A stretch of 6,692 nt of DNA from Candidatus Helarchaeota archaeon (GTDB lineage Archaea > Asgardarchaeota > Lokiarchaeia > Helarchaeales > HEL-GB-A). The notes beneath the pieces were generated by a model, which saw only the letters and a list, made by a program, of their open reading frames with translations, had not been told where the DNA came from and did no database searches. Both the position numbers and the translations under genes were made by a program. This document shows positions 4,246-6,692 of this stretch, one piece after another. The stretch is from contig JAEOSY010000324.1 of NCBI GenBank assembly GCA_016840125.1, positions 1 through 6,692 on the forward strand. Reading direction: 5' to 3'. The stretch's first letter is position 1; each line of letters opens with the position of its first letter.

Positions 4246-5709
4246 ATGCGAACAAAAATTCAAGGCGGATATATCGTAGCATTTGACGGATATACGCACA
4301 AGCTTCTTAAAAATGGGGTAGTTGTTTTCGAGGACGATAAGATTATTTATACGGGAAATTCATATTCAGGCCCTGTAGATAAACAAATCGATGCTAAAGG
4401 GCGACTAGTTAGTCCCGGATTGATCAATGTACATGCACTAGCTAGTCTTTGTATCACGCACTTCAGTTTTTTGGATGGATTGAGCGCAGGCACCGCGATC
4501 TCCAAAGCATATGCAGTGGATGGCATCGGCCAATTAGAATTAGAAGGGAAGGACCTAGAGACCAGTATAAAATTCTCTGTCGCTAACCTCCTTAAAGGAG
4601 GAAGCACTACAGTCGCCGCGATTACACCAATGGCAACTTCTCGTTTTGAAGGGCCACAAGAAGAGGCTAGAACGATAGCAAAAATTTCGGGAAAGATGGG
4701 AGCACGGTTTTATGTGTCCCACAATTATCGATCAGCGATTAAATATTTGACCGAAGATGGGCGATCGGAGTATCATTGGGATAATGAGGCGGGGCACAGA
4801 GGGCTCGATAATGCCATTCGATTTGTAAAAACACATCAAAACCTTTTTAATGGAAGAATAAATGGTTTATTCTTCCCCTATCAACTTGAAAAATGTTCTC
4901 CTGATTTATTACGAGCCACCAAGAAGGCAGCCCACGAGCTAGGTGTTGTTACGCGGATGCATGCCGCCCAACATCTTGAAGAATTTCACGAAATGAAAAA
5001 ACGATATGGAAAAACACCCATCAAGTTCCTAGCAGACCTCGAGTTTTTGGATGCCCAGACCATATTAACCCACATGATTTGGAGTACTAGTCGTTTCGAA
5101 ACGGGGTATCCGTTCCGGGATTTCAGCGATTTAGAATTACTAACTAAAGCAGGAACGACCGTTGCGACGTGCCCAGTAATTACTAGTCAATTAGGACTGA
5201 ACCTCCACTCATTTGGACTTTATCAAAAAATGGGTTTAAACATGGCAATCGGAACCGATACCTACCCGCAAGACATGCTATTAGAAATGCGATACGCGGC
5301 TGTTCTTGGGAAAATCGCAGATCGATATCGATTAGCAGTGACAGCATATGATGTCTACAATGCTGCCACAGTGAATGGTGCTAATGCCCTAGGGCGCGCG
5401 GATCTAGGTAGGTTAGCCCCAGGAACTAAAGCAGATATTATCATTTTTGACCTACGATCGCTTCAAATGGGAATATTTGATGACCCTATTCAAAGTCTAA
5501 TCTACTGGGGGACTCAGAACATTGTCGAAACGGTGATTATCGATGGAGAAATTGTAGTGGAGAATCATCAAATTCCGGGACTTGATGAGGAGGCGCTAGT
5601 CAAGGCGGCGAAAGAAGTAAATCAAATACAGAAACATAAATTGGTTGCCCAAAATCCTCTTGGTCGATCTGAAGAAGAATTATTTCCTCCAACATTTAAT
5701 ATCGAATAA
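4246..5709 (+). CDS. Amidohydrolase-superfamily protein (chlorohydrolase/deaminase-like) with altered metal site
   Basis: This 487-residue protein has the composite beta-sandwich plus TIM-barrel layout of the COG0402 group. The N-terminal sandwich strands (1-50) lead to RLVSPGLINVH (53-63). Barrel landmarks are GGSTTVAAITP (118-128), RMHAAQHLEEFHE (237-249), ILTHMIW (273-279), GTTVATCPVITS (303-314) and AIGTDTYPQDMLLEMR (334-349). The C-terminal sandwich has LAPGTKADIIIFDL (390-403) and VIIDGEIVVEN (430-440). Relatives hydrolyse amide, amidine or C-Cl bonds on purines, pyrimidines, pterins or triazines using one metal held by HxH, two further His and an Asp. Here H63, H239, H276 and D338 are present, but the second His of HxH is Leu65 (codon CTA), and the usual catalytic Glu of HxxE is Gln242. 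Activity may be changed or lost; the intact full-length frame argues against simple decay. The ATG at 4246 begins directly before the expected first strand. Confidence 0.9.
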   Translation: MRTKIQGGYIVAFDGYTHKLLKNGVVVFEDDKIIYTGNSYSGPVDKQIDAKGRLVSPGLINVHALASLCITHFSFLDGLSAGTAISKAYAVDGIGQLELEGKDLETSIKFSVANLLKGGSTTVAAITPMATSRFEGPQEEARTIAKISGKMGARFYVSHNYRSAIKYLTEDGRSEYHWDNEAGHRGLDNAIRFVKTHQNLFNGRINGLFFPYQLEKCSPDLLRATKKAAHELGVVTRMHAAQHLEEFHEMKKRYGKTPIKFLADLEFLDAQTILTHMIWSTSRFETGYPFRDFSDLELLTKAGTTVATCPVITSQLGLNLHSFGLYQKMGLNMAIGTDTYPQDMLLEMRYAAVLGKIADRYRLAVTAYDVYNAATVNGANALGRADLGRLAPGTKADIIIFDLRSLQMGIFDDPIQSLIYWGTQNIVETVIIDGEIVVENHQIPGLDEEALVKAAKEVNQIQKHKLVAQNPLGRSEEELFPPTFNIE

Positions 5710-5795
5710 AGAATGACACTAACCCAGTTACAAAGAAAATATACGGTTCTATATCAAAAGCCACATGATTTTATTAATACACCAATTAATTCATA

Positions 5796-6548
5796 TTATT
5801 TTAGATTGATAGAGCCTTGTTTCGTTTTAGGGTTGATGATAATTGTGCCTTGTTCAAATTCTCGAGTCAATATACCTTTTCTCAGATGATATCGACCCAA
5901 GGGATCACCTAAATCATAATACACCTTTGGCTCGTAAGGAGTAGTGATGAGTGAAGGATGCGCATAACAAAAGGCTTCAAACCCAAACAACAGTGCACTG
6001 AGATAACAATATTGTACTTTTTTAAGATCTTCTTCTGCACCATAGCTTAATGCGATCAATTTTATGTCCTGTGTAGTAAGATCGCGAATTTTTGTCTCTG
6101 TGGCCGTCCAAGGAAATATACTATATTGGAACTTATCAGGTGTTCCAACAAACCCGCCTAGAAAGCTCTCAACCATCAAATATTCCATCCACGGGAAGTA
6201 TTGAGGTTCAACTTTCCCATTCCCAATAATCTTGAAGTTGAATTGATTTATGGCCTGTAGAAGGGGTTGAATGGTATCAAAAGAAAATGAATTTGTGTCA
6301 AACCGATCAAAAAAAACTCCTGAAACATTTAAACCCTTTAATTCTTCTAAACATTCTATAAATTCTTTCGGAGGTAGTTGAATAATTTCTAATGTGTCCA
6401 GATAGAAATAAGTTTCAGGAACTTCAGAAATTAGATCTTCTACGCGTTCCAGGCGTTTAGGATGCTTATCTGCGAAGATTACAAAAGAATACGGAGACCA
6501 ATCATGAAGAATTGTTAGCCAACCGTAATAGACTCCAAACCACTGCAA
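5796..6548 (-). CDS. Putative glycoside-hydrolase-like TIM-barrel protein
   Basis: This 250-residue protein resembles small hypothetical glycosidase barrels (GH114/spherulin-4 and GHL-type). It opens with WFGVYYGWLT (3-12), then YSFVIFADKHPKR (20-32), a first strand usually followed by a date-palm-like alpha/beta repeat. A likely catalytic-strand end is VSGVFFDRFDT (75-85) with Asp81 and Asp84. Next come KIIGNGKVEP (106-115), YLMVESFLGG (123-132) with Glu127, and a closing YYDLGDPLGRY (210-220) and REFEQGTIIINP (229-240), the last a typical C-terminal strand of such barrels. No signal peptide or membrane segment is seen, so it should act in the cytoplasm, unlike most secreted relatives. The start is TTG; an upstream in-frame TAA at 6564-6566 limits alternatives. 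Convergent with the amidohydrolase across an 86-bp gap. Fold call moderate, activity and substrate unknown. Confidence 0.65.
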   Translation of the reverse strand: MQWFGVYYGWLTILHDWSPYSFVIFADKHPKRLERVEDLISEVPETYFYLDTLEIIQLPPKEFIECLEELKGLNVSGVFFDRFDTNSFSFDTIQPLLQAINQFNFKIIGNGKVEPQYFPWMEYLMVESFLGGFVGTPDKFQYSIFPWTATETKIRDLTTQDIKLIALSYGAEEDLKKVQYCYLSALLFGFEAFCYAHPSLITTPYEPKVYYDLGDPLGRYHLRKGILTREFEQGTIIINPKTKQGSINLK

Positions 6549-6598
6549 TTTAACTCGCTCATGTTAATAAATGACCTAACAGAAATGTGCGTAGATAA

Positions 6599-6608
6599 TA
6601 AATATATA
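6599..6608 (-). promoter_or_regulatory. TATA box of the TIM-barrel gene
   Basis: On the minus strand this reads TATATATTTA, one of the clearest TATA boxes in the window. Initiation about 25 bp downstream, near 6575, leaves a leader of roughly 27 nt before the TTG at 6548. It also shows the TIM-barrel gene is probably transcribed separately from the gene further right. Confidence 0.5.
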
Positions 6609-6618
6609 CTCACTCCCC

Positions 6619-6692
6619 TCACACATTGAGATGTACTCCAATGTTGTTGGCCATGTCCCGCAATGCGTTTTTAATGCTTTCAGAACTTTTTA
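6619..6692 (-). CDS. C-terminal tail of an unidentified protein (partial)
   Basis: The minus-strand frame ending in TGA at 6619-6621 is open to the right edge and gives 23 residues ending ALRDMANNIGVHLNV. The composition (amphipathic helix, then a short hydrophobic end) looks like a real protein terminus. Other frames contain stops or less protein-like sequence. Too short to identify. It would be the upstream neighbour of the TIM-barrel gene, with 70 bp between them. Confidence 0.45.
   Translation of the reverse strand, partial: KSSESIKNALRDMANNIGVHLNV

Noticed and set aside
4347..4607. 86-codon minus-strand open frame
   Set aside because: Antisense to the amidohydrolase.
1..6692. CRISPR array, insertion sequence, attachment site or defence island
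   Set aside because: No regularly spaced repeats, transposase, integrase, terminal repeats or recognisable defence genes were seen; the CPBP protease and deoxyribosyltransferase-like protein alone do not make such a case.

Overview
The window is AT-rich and probably archaeal. The clues are an SCP2-type thiolase and a glycosidase-like TIM-barrel protein of types I associate with archaeal genomes, promoters that look like BRE/TATA boxes rather than -35/-10 pairs, alternative TTG/GTG starts, pyrimidine/T-rich gene ends and long gene-poor spacers. An Asgard-type lineage would fit, but this is inferred from style and not proven. Starts appear mixed: one gene has a Shine-Dalgarno match (AGGTGAT), while others show none and may be leaderless.

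Layout. Positions 1-670 (minus) hold the N-terminal 223 residues of a thiolase/lipid-transfer-like protein, running off the left edge. A possible 47-residue small ORF (710-853, minus) lies just upstream of it. About 740 bp without a convincing gene follows (854-1594). It holds a promoter-like element, a strong dyad at the predicted transcription start, a hairpin and three T-tracts. Next, on the plus strand, come a small nucleoside 2-deoxyribosyltransferase-like protein (1595-2035), a VOC/glyoxalase-fold protein (2203-2592, TTG start), a CPBP-family membrane protease (2842-3990, GTG start) and a 487-residue amidohydrolase (4246-5709). Convergent to these is a minus-strand TIM-barrel glycosidase-like protein (5796-6548) with a good TATA box. 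The last 74 bases probably hold the C-terminal tail of another minus-strand gene.

How the parts relate. The plus-strand genes are separated by 167-255 bp spacers that carry terminator-like tracts, hairpins or TATA-like elements. They read as independently transcribed single genes rather than one operon, and no shared pathway is evident. No CRISPR array, tRNA, rRNA or insertion sequence was seen. The recurrent oddity is altered catalytic residues: the thiolase has Gly where the nucleophilic Cys is expected, the amidohydrolase has HxL instead of HxH, and the VOC protein lacks all four usual metal-ligand positions. The non-coding part worth most attention is the dyad/TATA arrangement near 968-1020. 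I found no clear evidence of a new multi-gene system.
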